NCBI GenBank assembly: GCA_002066995.1
Contig: MWTC01000056.1
Coordinates: forward strand, 1-64,000
Source: Sphingobacteriales bacterium UTBCD1
GTDB lineage: Bacteria > Bacteroidota > Bacteroidia > Chitinophagales > Chitinophagaceae
Reading direction: 5' to 3'
Length of the DNA stretch: 64,000 bases
Below, in pieces: positions 43,921 to 52,658 of this stretch. How positions within the stretch are numbered: the first letter of the stretch is position 1; every line of letters starts with the position of its first letter. A program made the translations under genes and the position numbers. The notes below the pieces were generated by a model. That model was given only the letters and a program-made list of their open reading frames with translations. It made no database searches and was not told the DNA's origin.

Positions 43921-44532
43921 TTAAGATAGATTGCCCGGTCCCGGGTTTAATAATGAATGAAATGTATCAAAGGCAAAAGGCTTCATATCTTTCCAGAACT
44001 GACGATAACAATCGCCCAAAAGTTGATAGTGTGTTTCAAATATTTTACAGGCGGTATCACTCTCAGTAAGGTAAGCTGCCCGGCGCACCAGGCCACCAAA
44101 ACTTTTTTCAATACCCCAGACGGAGCGGTAATGAAAAAGCCAGTTCTCTTTTTGCATATAATAAAACATTCTTGCAAATGGCGGAGGCACCTGATCAAGG
44201 TAGCTCTCCATGACCAGATAGATCCTGCCGGTAAATTCAAATAATGATGATTCGCTGAACTCGTTCTCATCATTGGCGAGGAAATGATCATACACCACAT
44301 CTACAAAAGCTCCGGAATACAACCTGTATGTATTACGGAATACCTGTTTCGCTTCTTTGGTGGCAGGGTGTGAGTCGGTGTACTGGTCAATGGAACGGTG
44401 AAGTTCAATTCCTTTTTGTATGCCGGGCAAGAACCCTGATTTCTTTTTCCCTTTCACAAAATCGCTGATCAGATTGCCGGCAAGCACCTGCGGATGATCA
44501 AAAGAAAGATATGCATGTGCCAGATAGTTCAT
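43921..44532 (-). CDS. Acyl carrier protein phosphodiesterase-like (AcpH)
   Basis: The 203-residue protein begins MNYLAHAYLSFDHPQVLAGNLISDFVKG, the invariant opening of the AcpH family (PF04336). It continues with GIELHRSIDQYTDSHPATKEAKQVFR and YSGAFVDVVYDHFLA, whose His and Asp residues form the metal-dependent active site. The family removes the 4'-phosphopantetheine group from acyl carrier protein. It is cytoplasmic. Its start lies 37 bases before the SdpI-like stop, on the same strand. Confidence 0.9.
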   Translation of the reverse strand: MNYLAHAYLSFDHPQVLAGNLISDFVKGKKKSGFLPGIQKGIELHRSIDQYTDSHPATKEAKQVFRNTYRLYSGAFVDVVYDHFLANDENEFSESSLFEFTGRIYLVMESYLDQVPPPFARMFYYMQKENWLFHYRSVWGIEKSFGGLVRRAAYLTESDTACKIFETHYQLLGDCYRQFWKDMKPFAFDTFHSLLNPGPGNLS

Positions 44533-44569
44533 TCCGTTCCGTTAATTTCCGTAAAGCAATTTACCATTA

Positions 44570-45238
44570 TTACACCTGACCGGATTTTTCTTTTTTAAAA
44601 TAACGGTATGAATAGACGGCAGGAATGAGAACCATAATAAAAATGCAGCCTATCATTATAAAGAGCATGACCGTAGGTTCAGTAAAAATTGCTAACAAGG
44701 CAATCAGAATACCGCCTGCAAACCAGATCTTGCTTGCAAAACGGTGTGTCGCTTTCCAGTTCGCTTCACTTTCCAGTGTCCAGGGTAATCGAATGCCGGC
44801 AAAATAGTTGGGCTTGATGGAATGCATGATATTACCCATATAGGCGAAAAGTATTCCAAAAAGCATCAGGAATAAATTCAGCCCGACGGTATGTTGCTGT
44901 AAGGTCCAGTTCAGGATAAAAATATTTATGCCAACAAAAAAAATGATAACAGCAATCCCAATTTTAAGAAAAACGCCCTGCAGATCTCTCGCATATCTTT
45001 TGGGATCTATTTTATAAATATTGATCAGGAGGAGATAAACACCCAGTAATATGCCGGAAAGCAGAGCATTGATGTAGATCAGTTGTTTTTTTTCGCCGAA
45101 CTTATCGGGTGCGCCTGATGTTCCGAAATGGGTCGGAATTATCTCCGGAAGCTTTCCCCAGATAGAGGCAAGATAGATCCAGGGTATGCTGATCAATACC
45201 AGGATAAATATCCAGCGAAGTATTTTCTGTCTTTTCAT
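44570..45238 (-). CDS. SdpI/DUF1648-family membrane protein
   Basis: From the ATG at 45238 the product has 222 residues and six hydrophobic helices. The first loop contains LPEIIPTHFGTSGAPDKFGEKKQL (DUF1648), and the C-terminal half carries the SdpI-type segment NYFAGIRLPWTLESEANWKATHRFASKIWFAGG. In Bacillus subtilis SdpI gives immunity to the SdpC toxin and sequesters the repressor SdpR. The start is 2 bases beyond the stop of the ArsR gene, so translation is coupled. No SdpC-like toxin gene is nearby. Confidence 0.87.
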   Translation of the reverse strand: MKRQKILRWIFILVLISIPWIYLASIWGKLPEIIPTHFGTSGAPDKFGEKKQLIYINALLSGILLGVYLLLINIYKIDPKRYARDLQGVFLKIGIAVIIFFVGINIFILNWTLQQHTVGLNLFLMLFGILFAYMGNIMHSIKPNYFAGIRLPWTLESEANWKATHRFASKIWFAGGILIALLAIFTEPTVMLFIMIGCIFIMVLIPAVYSYRYFKKEKSGQV

Positions 45239-45240
45239 GC

Positions 45241-45504
45241 CTATCTCTTTTTGGATTTGAATTGCATCAGCCACTTCATGATCTCGTCAACAACGGTTGT
45301 ATTCAAAGAGTAAAAAATATACTGGCCTTCTTTTTCTGTCATCACCAGGTTTGCCTGTTTCAACAGGTCAAGATGATGAGAGATGCTGGGCCACGAAATC
45401 TGAAACCGCTCTGCTATTTCACCGGCAGTCATGTCTTTTTCTTTCAGCAATTCCAGGATCTTTCTCCGGGTGGGATCATTCAATGCTTTAAAAACTGTAT
45501 TCAT
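45241..45504 (-). CDS. SdpR-like ArsR-family repressor
   Basis: The 87-residue winged-helix protein has NDPTRRKILELLKEKDMTAGEIAERFQISWPSISHHLDLLKQANLVMTEKEGQYIFYSL, the ArsR fold with the SISHHLDLLK recognition helix. There are no metal-binding cysteines, which fits the SdpR type and not arsenic or zinc sensing. It precedes the SdpI-like gene and probably represses the pair through the repeat at 45525-45546. Confidence 0.9.
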   Translation of the reverse strand: MNTVFKALNDPTRRKILELLKEKDMTAGEIAERFQISWPSISHHLDLLKQANLVMTEKEGQYIFYSLNTTVVDEIMKWLMQFKSKKR

Positions 45505-45524
45505 CCTGATGGTCTCTGATTATA

Positions 45525-45546
45525 TATTTAGGCAAATGTCTAAATA
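45525..45546. promoter_or_regulatory. Operator-like inverted repeat before the SdpR/SdpI pair
   Basis: The arms TATTTAG (45525-45531) and CTAAATA (45540-45546) are perfect inverted repeats separated by 8 bases (GCAAATGT). The site lies about 21 bases upstream of the repressor start. ArsR-family operators typically have this spacing. On the minus strand the centre contains ACATTTG, so it may overlap the promoter -7 region. Confidence 0.6.
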
Positions 45547-45705
45547 ATTTCCGGAAGTACCAACTTTTCCGTTCACCCTTTTGTCCGGTTTGTACGGTTC
45601 CGTACACCCATACTATGAGTGGCTAAAAAAAATGCCGGGCGGTTGTGTTCTGCAACTTTTGTTAACGGTGTTTAACATGGCTGCCCATTAATCATAATTC
45701 ACTTG

Positions 45706-45733
45706 TCATGGGCTGTAACCTGATCTACATTTG
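45706..45733 (+). promoter_or_regulatory. Promoter of the first PepSY-like gene
   Basis: A TTG at about 45703-45705 is followed after 20 bases by TACATTTG at 45726-45733, an exact -7 box. The start codon is at 45787, so the leader is about 45 bases long. Confidence 0.6.
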
Positions 45734-45786
45734 TGACGTCAAACAAGACAGAAAAAAATTTAAAAACAATTATAAAAACTAAAGTC

Positions 45787-46230
45787 ATGAAAAAGATTAT
45801 CTTATCAATCGCAATGTTTGTAACACTCGGTACTATGAGTGCTTTTGCTGATTCATCCAGTGTAAACCCCAAAGTGCTTACTGCTTTTAAAAATGATTTT
45901 AAAAATACAGGGAAAGTAGAATGGTCCGAAGGGGTAAATTTTTTTAAAGCGACATTCACATTTAACGGAAATTATGTCTTCGCCTTTTACAGCGCTGACG
46001 GGGACCTGTTGGGACTGACCCGCAACATCAGTTCACTGGACCTGCCGATGAATCTGCAAAGAAGCCTTAAAAAAGATTATTCTAATTACTGGATCTCCGA
46101 CCTGTTTGAGTTAGCCAGTAAAAATGATACCAGTTATTTTGTTACGCTGGAAAACGCAGACACAAAAATTGTGTTAAAAGCAGATGCAAACGGGGAATGG
46201 AGCTCTTACTCAAAAGAGGTTAAAGAATAA
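45787..46230 (+). CDS. Secreted PepSY-like protein, first of two paralogs
   Basis: I place the start at 45787, which gives MKKIILSIAMFVTLGTMSAFA as signal peptide and 147 residues; the frame is open 18 codons further upstream. The mature domain (VLTAFKNDFKNTGKVEWSEGVNFFKATFTFNGNYVFAFYSADGDLLGLTRNIS) matches the Bacteroidota PepSY-like/BLIP-like fold (PF11396 type). Such proteins are small periplasmic or outer-membrane-associated factors with no firm function. A paralog of equal length follows at 46425, and each gene is followed by its own terminator. Confidence 0.82.
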   Translation: MKKIILSIAMFVTLGTMSAFADSSSVNPKVLTAFKNDFKNTGKVEWSEGVNFFKATFTFNGNYVFAFYSADGDLLGLTRNISSLDLPMNLQRSLKKDYSNYWISDLFELASKNDTSYFVTLENADTKIVLKADANGEWSSYSKEVKE

Positions 46231-46258
46231 GGCGTTAGTTTTAGTGTGAGTCAATATC

Positions 46259-46284
46259 AGCCCCATCGCAAGTGGGGCTTTTTG
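46259..46284 (+). terminator. Rho-independent terminator
   Basis: The stem AGCCCCA (46259-46265) / TGGGGCT (46273-46279) with a 7-base loop is followed by TTTTTG. It ends the first PepSY-like gene about 30 bases after its stop codon. Confidence 0.85.
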
Positions 46285-46424
46285 TTGTGTCCGGAACGAC
46301 GACAGTAAACAGGCCGGTGATATTTTTTAAAATTTGCTGGCTTTAAATGGTAACCCGGATCATGAACTGTACGTCACAGGTTATGTAAGTGGAAAACAAA
46401 AAATAAATTATAAAAAGTAAAACC

Positions 46425-46868
46425 ATGAAAAAGTATTTTTTATTCTTAGCATTTGCACTGGCCACCGGCATAAGCTGTGCTTTTGCCGGTGTAAAACCGG
46501 AAGTAAGCCCAAGAGTGCAACACTCGTTTGAAAAAGAATTCCCTAAGGCTTCTGTCATTGCATGGGGAGAAGATGAGGGGTACATCAAAGCTACATTTGT
46601 GATGAACTACAGCAGGATGGAAGCCTGGTTCAATGAAGAGGGAAAATTACTGGGAGCAGTGCGCAATCTTTCTTTTAGCCAATTGCCTTTAAATGTAGTG
46701 AAAGGTATCAACAACAGGTATCCTTCTGCAAACATTATTGAGATCCTGGAGATCACTAATGAAGAAGGCACAACTTACAGGGTGACCGCAAATGAAATGA
46801 ACAAAACGATGATTTTAGTCTCCACTCCTGAAGGGCATGTGGTAAAAACAGGCCGGGTCAGAAAGTAA
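46425..46868 (+). CDS. Secreted PepSY-like protein, second paralog
   Basis: The 147-residue protein has a signal peptide (cleavage near CAFAG). The domain is the same fold as its neighbour: VQHSFEKEFPKASVIAWGEDEGYIKATFVMNYSRMEAWFNEEGKLLGAVRNLSFSQLPLNVVKGINNRYPSANIIEI. Similarity to the first copy is visible but moderate, so the duplication is old. The two have separate terminators. Confidence 0.82.
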   Translation: MKKYFLFLAFALATGISCAFAGVKPEVSPRVQHSFEKEFPKASVIAWGEDEGYIKATFVMNYSRMEAWFNEEGKLLGAVRNLSFSQLPLNVVKGINNRYPSANIIEILEITNEEGTTYRVTANEMNKTMILVSTPEGHVVKTGRVRK

Positions 46869-46892
46869 ATTATTACCTTCGGGAACTGAAGT

Positions 46893-46926
46893 AAAGCTCT
46901 GTTTCAAAACAGGGCTTTTATTTTTT
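46893..46926 (+). terminator. Rho-independent terminator
   Basis: The stem AAGCTCTGTT / AACAGGGCTT (one T-G wobble) closes around a short TCAA-type loop and is followed by TTTTATTTTTTC. It lies about 25 bases after the stop of the second PepSY-like gene. Confidence 0.8.
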
Positions 46927-46934
46927 CAAATCTG

Positions 46935-46942
46935 TATTTTTG
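46935..46942 (+). promoter_or_regulatory. -7 box before the deoxyhypusine synthase-like gene
   Basis: TATTTTTG matches TAnnTTTG exactly, directly after the preceding terminator. Transcription would start near 46949, giving a leader of about 45 bases before the ATG at 46994. Confidence 0.5.
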
Positions 46943-46993
46943 CGCAGCAAAATTTTTTATAACCCGATAGAGAACATTTAAAGGAAAGTCAAT

Positions 46994-47968
46994 ATGAACA
47001 AAGGCCCTGTTTCTAATTTTATCCGGCATCATTACCGTCATTTTAACGCTGCAGCATTAATGGATGCGGCAAAAGGATATGAACAACATCTGCTGGATGG
47101 CGGAAAAATGATGGTAACACTTGCCGGTGCCATGAGTACTGCTGAACTGGGAATCTCATTAGCGGAGATGATCCGGCAGGGTAAAATTGATATTATCACC
47201 TGCACCGGCGCCAACCTCGAAGAAGATGTGATGAACCTGGTTGCTCATTCACATTATAAGCGGGTGCCTCATTACCGTGATCTGACCCCCCAGGATGAAT
47301 GGAACCTGCTGGAGAATCATTACAACCGGGTTACCGACACCTGCATTCCCGAAGAAGAAGCATTCCGGCGTTTGCAAAAACATTTGGTTCGTCAATGGAA
47401 AGAAGCTGAATCAAAAGGAGAACGTTATTTCCCGCATGAGTTCCTATATAAGGTTGTCCTGAGTGGTGACCTGAAACAATATTATGAAATTGATCCCAAA
47501 GACAGCTGGATCATTGCAGCGGCTGAGAAAAATATTCCGATCGTTGTCCCGGGATGGGAAGACAGTACCACCGGAAATATTTTTGCCAGCTATGTGATCA
47601 AAGGAGAACTGAAAGCTTCCACCGTAAAAAGCGGAATTGAATATATGGTTTGGCTGGCAGACTGGTACCGGAAAAACTCTTCCGGCAAGGGAGTTGGGTT
47701 TTTCCAGATCGGCGGTGGCATAGCGGGGGATTTCCCGATATGTGTGGTGCCGATGATGTACCAGGATTTGGAATGGCATGACGTTCCTTTCTGGAGTTAT
47801 TTCTGCCAGATCAGTGATTCCACCACTTCTTATGGTTCTTATTCAGGAGCAGTGCCAAACGAAAAAATTACCTGGGGAAAACTGGACATTCATACACCCA
47901 AGTACATTATTGAAAGTGATGCCACCATTGTGGCTCCGTTGATCTTTGCCTGGATACTGGGTTGGTAA
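46994..47968 (+). CDS. Deoxyhypusine synthase-like protein
   Basis: The 324-residue protein matches the bacterial branch of the deoxyhypusine synthase family: GGKMMVTLAGAMSTAELGISLAEMIRQGKIDIITCTGANLEEDVM at the NAD site, VPGWEDSTTGNIFASYV, FFQIGGGIAGDFPICVVPMM, and the C-terminal SGAVPNEKITWGKLD, whose WGK lysine corresponds to the catalytic Lys of the eukaryotic enzyme. The family uses NAD and spermidine to transfer an aminobutyl group. Bacteria lack eIF5A, so the acceptor is more likely a polyamine (homospermidine synthase-type activity) or an unknown protein. The gene stands alone between two terminators. Confidence 0.88.
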   Translation: MNKGPVSNFIRHHYRHFNAAALMDAAKGYEQHLLDGGKMMVTLAGAMSTAELGISLAEMIRQGKIDIITCTGANLEEDVMNLVAHSHYKRVPHYRDLTPQDEWNLLENHYNRVTDTCIPEEEAFRRLQKHLVRQWKEAESKGERYFPHEFLYKVVLSGDLKQYYEIDPKDSWIIAAAEKNIPIVVPGWEDSTTGNIFASYVIKGELKASTVKSGIEYMVWLADWYRKNSSGKGVGFFQIGGGIAGDFPICVVPMMYQDLEWHDVPFWSYFCQISDSTTSYGSYSGAVPNEKITWGKLDIHTPKYIIESDATIVAPLIFAWILGW

Positions 47969-47989
47969 AAAGAAGACCGGAAAAAAAAT

Positions 47990-48024
47990 ATACCCCGCCT
48001 GAAAATGACGGGGTATTTATTTAT
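47990..48024 (+). terminator. Rho-independent terminator after the DHS-like gene
   Basis: The stem ATACCCCG (47990-47997) / CGGGGTAT (48009-48016) is followed by TTATTTATAAT. It is 21 bases downstream of the stop. Confidence 0.75.
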
Positions 48025-48136
48025 AATAAAAAGGTAGGGATCAGGTTTTCAGAAGAAGGATCGTCATCTCACAGGTACTTATATGCCCAAGCGGATAACG
48101 TATCAGTGACCGGTAATGTTGTCCGTCGTTTAACTG

Positions 48137-48170
48137 AAATAAAAAATTCCTCCGGATGTGGAGGAATTTT
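48137..48170 (-). terminator. Terminator of the M28 peptidase gene
   Basis: An 11-bp perfect stem, AAAATTCCTCC (48143-48153) / GGAGGAATTTT (48160-48170), has a 6-base loop. Read on the minus strand it ends in a T-run (TTTTTTATTTC), just downstream of the peptidase stop at 48192. It could also work for the plus strand. Confidence 0.8.
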
Positions 48171-48191
48171 ATCAAATTTTTTTGATTTGTC

Positions 48192-49715
48192 TTATCTTCC
48201 GGGTATATCCAGTTTCAGGTCCCTCTTCAGCATATCATTGCGGTTTGCCATATCCCAGGCAGTATAGAATACCAATTGAGCTCTCCGGGCAAGCAGGTTG
48301 TAATTGATCTTATCAGGTGTATCGGTGGGTTTATGATAGTCGGGGGCCAGCATTCCATCGAAGTAAAAAATAATGGGAACTCCTTTATTGGCAAAATTAA
48401 AATGATCGCTGCGGTAATAAATGCGGTTCGGATCCTTAGGATCGTTGAATTTATAATCCAACTCAAGTTTAGTGTATTTCTTATTCACCGATTCACTGAT
48501 CTTTCTCAGGTCAGTGCTCAGCTTATCATCCCCCACCACATAAACATAGTTTGTGGAATCTCCGATCTTACGGCTAGGATCAATGCGGCCGATCATATCA
48601 ATATTCAGGTCAACAGTGGTATTGTCCAGAGGGAAAACAGGGTGATTAGTGTAATATTCGGATCCCCATAGACCTTTTTCTTCACCACTTACCGTCATGA
48701 ACACCATCGTACGACGGGGGCCTTTCCCATCCTCTTTTGCTTTGGCGAATGCTTTGGCAATTTCTAATACACTTATGGTTCCCGAGCCATCATCGTCTGC
48801 ACCATAATAAATTACTGTATCTCTTTTTCCCAAATGATCATAGTGGCCGGTGACGAAAACGTATTCATCTTTCAGGTCAGTCCCTTCCAATACGCCCAAC
48901 ACATCGCTGCTCTGAAGTTTCAACACAGCTTTTTCAAAGTTGAGCATCACGTTGGCATTATATATTTTAGGTTTTATGTTTCCTGCTTTTGCCGCATCAT
49001 AATCCTGCCCCATGATCGCCCTTGCTATATCTTCTGAAATACTGAACTGATTAAGCCTGATCATCGGGTGATAAGCGTTGACATACATAGCGCCTTTGGG
49101 ATTTGTTTTTGTTGTGTGCGGAAAATTAGTTGCAATAACCATGATCGCTGCTGCACCGTTCTTTTGTGCCGCATCTGCTTTTGCAAAAAATCCTCCGAAG
49201 CGATTGCCGCCCTGGCCGGGCATTCTTCCTCCCTGGGGCTGACCACCCAGCATCAAAACGACTTTACCTCTTACATCAAGCCCTTTGTAATCATCCTGCA
49301 TGGAGTCACTGATCCCGTTTCCGACAAAAACAACTTCAGAAAAACGATATGTGGCACTGTTGTTTTGTCCGGAATTTATTGAAAAATCCTTATCCAATTC
49401 ATAAGATTTACCATTTACTTCAACCCCTGAATTTGTCAGCGAATCTTCAAATACGTCGAAGTGCAGTTGATACTGACCGTGATTCCCCGGTGTAAGACCC
49501 AATGATTGAAACTGGTTTTCAATATAAGCTGCTGCTCTTTTTTGTCCGGGCCTTGCCGTTTCCCTTCCTTCCATTTCTTTAGATGCAACAATATAGAGCT
49601 TTTGTCTCATGTCATCGGCTGTGATCAGGTTTGCGTATTTGGTAACAGGATCCTTTTTCTGTGCTCCCGCAACAACAGTTACAGAGGTAAGAAAAATCAA
49701 TAAAAATTTTTTCAT
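48192..49715 (-). CDS. Secreted M28-family aminopeptidase
   Basis: From the ATG at 49715 the product has 507 residues with a signal peptide (cleavage near VVAGAQ). A protease-associated (PA) domain lies at about 105-240. The M28 catalytic domain has metal ligands in FVTGHYDHLG (His, then Asp in GADDDGSGT), the catalytic Glu in TVSGEEKGLWGS, IDMIGRIDPS, and SDHFNFANKGVPIIFYFDG with DYHKPTDT. It removes N-terminal residues from peptides in the periplasm or outside. It is 94 bases downstream of rpiB on the same strand. Confidence 0.9.
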   Translation of the reverse strand: MKKFLLIFLTSVTVVAGAQKKDPVTKYANLITADDMRQKLYIVASKEMEGRETARPGQKRAAAYIENQFQSLGLTPGNHGQYQLHFDVFEDSLTNSGVEVNGKSYELDKDFSINSGQNNSATYRFSEVVFVGNGISDSMQDDYKGLDVRGKVVLMLGGQPQGGRMPGQGGNRFGGFFAKADAAQKNGAAAIMVIATNFPHTTKTNPKGAMYVNAYHPMIRLNQFSISEDIARAIMGQDYDAAKAGNIKPKIYNANVMLNFEKAVLKLQSSDVLGVLEGTDLKDEYVFVTGHYDHLGKRDTVIYYGADDDGSGTISVLEIAKAFAKAKEDGKGPRRTMVFMTVSGEEKGLWGSEYYTNHPVFPLDNTTVDLNIDMIGRIDPSRKIGDSTNYVYVVGDDKLSTDLRKISESVNKKYTKLELDYKFNDPKDPNRIYYRSDHFNFANKGVPIIFYFDGMLAPDYHKPTDTPDKINYNLLARRAQLVFYTAWDMANRNDMLKRDLKLDIPGR

Positions 49716-49809
49716 TTGTGTGAGTTTAAAAAAATATTTCAAACTTAAGGGAATTAAGGCAGGGCACAATTCTAAATTGATAAACGGTAAGGTATATAAT
49801 AATGAGCTT

Positions 49810-50265
49810 TCAGGAGCAGCGGACTTTTTCTACCCGGAGCCGGTGTCTTCCGCCTTCAAATGCAGTATGCATAAAAATATCAACCATTCTTTCAGCGTCT
49901 TCTTCCTGTACAAAGCGTGCCGGGATGCAAATGATATTGGCATCGTTATGCTCTCTTGACAGTTTTGATAACTCTTCTCCCCAGCAGATGGCTGCACGTA
50001 TGCCCTGGTGTTTGTTGGCTGTCATGGCTACTCCGTTTGCACTTCCGCATAAAAGAATGCCAAAGGCCACTTCACCTTTTTCAACTGCCGAAGCAACCGG
50101 GTGGGCAAAATCAGGATAATCAACTGAATCTTTTGAATAAGTGCCATAATCGGTATAAGAGAGCCCGTTACCTTCTATAAAAGAAATGAGGTTCTTTTTA
50201 TATTCAAAACCTGCATGATCGCTTCCGATAGCTATCGGTTTACTCAAATCAAAAGGGGTACCCAT
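49810..50265 (-). CDS. rpiB: Ribose 5-phosphate isomerase B
   Basis: The 151-residue enzyme has IAIGSDHAGFEYKKNLISFI at the N terminus, the catalytic-Cys loop ILLCGSANGVAMTANKHQGIRAAIC and the distal NDANIICIPARFV motif. RpiB interconverts ribose 5-phosphate and ribulose 5-phosphate in the pentose phosphate pathway. It lies between tatC and the M28 peptidase gene on the minus strand. Confidence 0.94.
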   Translation of the reverse strand: MGTPFDLSKPIAIGSDHAGFEYKKNLISFIEGNGLSYTDYGTYSKDSVDYPDFAHPVASAVEKGEVAFGILLCGSANGVAMTANKHQGIRAAICWGEELSKLSREHNDANIICIPARFVQEEDAERMVDIFMHTAFEGGRHRLRVEKVRCS

Positions 50266-50346
50266 AAGAAAAGATGTTGAAAAAATCCTGAATAATAAAT
50301 CGCTGTAAAGTTACAGATCTCCCGGATCCTGCTCCCGATCTTTTTC

Positions 50347-51204
50347 TTAGCTCCATTCCTGTTTCGCTTCTTCACTCTGCCGTTTATTGATGCGTGTGGC
50401 GAGGGCAATACTTGCTTCATAAAGGGCATACAGGGGAATAGTAACAATCATCAGGCTGAAAGGATCAGTGGAAGGTGTGATGATGGCTGCAGCAGTAATA
50501 ATGATCACAAAAGCATGGCGCCGGTATTTTTTTAGAAAACTTGCTTTCAAAAATCCGATCCTGGCCAGCAGTGAGACCAGCAGTGGCATTTGAAATAATA
50601 TGCCTATACCTACAGTAGTCCAGACAAGGTTTTCAACGTAATCAGAAAAAGTGGGCATGATGGTGATCATCGGACTCAGTTTGTAACTGAAATAAAAATT
50701 GACCATGAATGGCGTAAGAATGTAGTAACCGAATGCCACACCAAGAAAGAATAAAAACGAAACCCAGAAAATGACGCCTCTTGTTTTCCTGGCTTCCTTC
50801 GGGGATAAAGCAGGCTTTACAAATCGCCAGAATTCCCAGAACACATAAGGAAAAGTAATGATAAACCCGCCTACGAAAGCAACTGTAAAGGTGGCCACAA
50901 ACTGTTCCGTCATGGCAGTAGAAAGAAATTGAGCTTTTACTGACCCGAAGCAAAGTGTATTTCCCAGTCCGAAAAAGTGGCCCATTTTACAAAACCATGA
51001 GTAGGTGATAAAGTTTTCATGTGCAGGACCCAGTAAAATTTTGTCCACCACAAAATTAGCATAGGCAAATACAACGACGGCACCGATTAATACGGCAATT
51101 ACAGCCCGGATCAGGTGCCAGCGAAGTTCTTCAAGATGGTCAATGAATGACATTTCCGCCTGCGAATCCTTATTTCTCTTATTAAAAAAATCCATTAATG
51201 CCAT
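50347..51204 (-). CDS. tatC: Twin-arginine translocase subunit TatC
   Basis: The 285-residue polytopic protein has the TatC signature FIDHLEELRWHLIRAV in its N-terminal region and six transmembrane helices. The motif FPYVFWEFWRFVKPALSPKEARKT is conserved in loop 2, and the last helix region holds ITPSTDPFSLMIVTIPLYALYE. TatC recognises RR signal peptides such as that of the PIG-L protein in this window. tatA/B are not adjacent. Confidence 0.94.
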   Translation of the reverse strand: MALMDFFNKRNKDSQAEMSFIDHLEELRWHLIRAVIAVLIGAVVVFAYANFVVDKILLGPAHENFITYSWFCKMGHFFGLGNTLCFGSVKAQFLSTAMTEQFVATFTVAFVGGFIITFPYVFWEFWRFVKPALSPKEARKTRGVIFWVSFLFFLGVAFGYYILTPFMVNFYFSYKLSPMITIMPTFSDYVENLVWTTVGIGILFQMPLLVSLLARIGFLKASFLKKYRRHAFVIIITAAAIITPSTDPFSLMIVTIPLYALYEASIALATRINKRQSEEAKQEWS

Positions 51205-51224
51205 CAGCCATTAAAATTGAGGGG

Positions 51225-51232
51225 CAAAGATA
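51225..51232 (-). promoter_or_regulatory. -7 box of tatC
   Basis: On the minus strand the bases read TATCTTTG, an exact TAnnTTTG match, about 20 bases before the tatC start. No -33 TTTG is obvious. Confidence 0.5.
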
Positions 51233-51317
51233 AGAACTAAGGGATTTTGAGAGGATGTGTTATGCAGAAATACGGACATGCGGCAATGGAATTTTTTGGG
51301 AACTGATAAAACGGGGG

Positions 51318-52568
51318 CTATTTCAGTTTCTTCATTTTCACCATTTCAATACGGGTATCGCCGACGCTGACAATCTCAAACTCATAATCATCTACGATAA
51401 TGCGCTCCTTTTGCCGGGGAATTGTTTCCGTATAATTGATGATATAACCCGATAAAGTTTCTGATTTTTCTCTTGGGAATTCGAAACCGTATTTTTCTTC
51501 AAGATAATCCAGTTCCAGGCGGCCGGAGAAAATATATTCATTATCGGCCAACTGTTTTTCTATGAATTTTTCTATATCGTATTCATCTTTGATCTCGCCG
51601 AACAGTTCTTCCAGTACATCTTCCATTGTTATAATACCTGCCGTGCCGCCGAATTCATCCACCACCCAGGCAATACTTTTTCGTTCCCTGCTGAATTTAC
51701 TGATCAGGTCACTGGCGCTCATGCTTTCCGGAACTGCAGGTATCGGCTGTAAAATGGTTGTGACGGCAGCAGGTTTTTGAAACAGGTCCAGTTGATGCAC
51801 ATAACCTTCTACATGGTCAATGTCGTTTTGATAAATGATCAGTTTGCTGAGTTTTGTTTCGGAAAATTTTTTTCTCACTTCCTCCATCGGAGAACTGATA
51901 TCCATTCCTATTACTTCTTTGCGGGGAACAAGGCATTGCCGTATCCTGATTTTGGATAACTCCTGGGCATTTTCCAGCAGTTGTGTATTGCGTTCCTGTT
52001 TATCTTCATCCATATTCTGGTGAAAAAGATTTTTCAGGTCGCTGCGTTTGAATGCTTCCCTCGTTTCATGCACCCGAACATTAAATATGTATTTAAGTAT
52101 CCACTCGGAGAGGCCGATAAGGCCGGAAGCCAGCGGATAAAACATCTGGTAAAAAAAATCAGTTACATAAGCCAGCCTGATCAGCATTGAGGTACTTCTT
52201 GCCCGGAAAATTGCCCGGGGAATTAATTCGGTGAACATCAGTACAATGAAAGTGGCGATAGTTATTTCCACCAGGATATGAACGAGGTTAGAACCGACAT
52301 GCAAATAATTCCAGATAGGGCGCAGTACACTGCTTACCTGTAATCCGAAAAATACCAGGAAGATGTTAAAACCAATCAGGGTGGTGCCAAGAAAGCGTGC
52401 CGGCGATTCCACAAAGCGGGTGAGTATCTGGCTGCCGGTGCTGCCTTGTTTTTTACGAAGTTCAATGTTTAACCTGTTGGCGCTGTAAAAAGCCATTTCA
52501 ATTCCTGCAAAAAAACCCATTAAAAGCAGCGTCAATATAAACCAGATTAATGTTTTCCAGTCGATCAT
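51318..52568 (-). CDS. CNNM/CorC-family membrane protein
   Basis: The 416-residue protein has an N-terminal CNNM transmembrane domain (four helices; MGFFAGIEMAFYSANRLNIEL, FTELIPRAIF at the third), then two CBS domains at about 200-330 (LVPRKEVIGMDISSPMEEVRKKFSETKLSKLIIY and AWVVDEFGGTAGIITMEDVLEELFGEI). A CorC_HlyC domain closes the protein (about 340-410: GRLELDYLEEKYGFEFP). The layout matches the HlyC/CorC family, which affects Mg2+/Co2+ transport; GldE of gliding Bacteroidota belongs to the same family. I cannot tell which branch this is. Confidence 0.9.
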   Translation of the reverse strand: MIDWKTLIWFILTLLLMGFFAGIEMAFYSANRLNIELRKKQGSTGSQILTRFVESPARFLGTTLIGFNIFLVFFGLQVSSVLRPIWNYLHVGSNLVHILVEITIATFIVLMFTELIPRAIFRARSTSMLIRLAYVTDFFYQMFYPLASGLIGLSEWILKYIFNVRVHETREAFKRSDLKNLFHQNMDEDKQERNTQLLENAQELSKIRIRQCLVPRKEVIGMDISSPMEEVRKKFSETKLSKLIIYQNDIDHVEGYVHQLDLFQKPAAVTTILQPIPAVPESMSASDLISKFSRERKSIAWVVDEFGGTAGIITMEDVLEELFGEIKDEYDIEKFIEKQLADNEYIFSGRLELDYLEEKYGFEFPREKSETLSGYIINYTETIPRQKERIIVDDYEFEIVSVGDTRIEMVKMKKLK

Positions 52569-52658
52569 GAAGTAAAGATAAAAAAGAGTTTATGGATCAG
52601 GGAGTGTAGTTGTACTTAGCTAAAATCTCAGAGGCAATTTGATCATAAAATTACTTTT

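Noticed and set aside
47962..48267. 101-codon plus-strand frame after the deoxyhypusine synthase-like gene
   Set aside because: It reads through two terminator hairpins and into the end of the M28 gene in antisense; no family resemblance.
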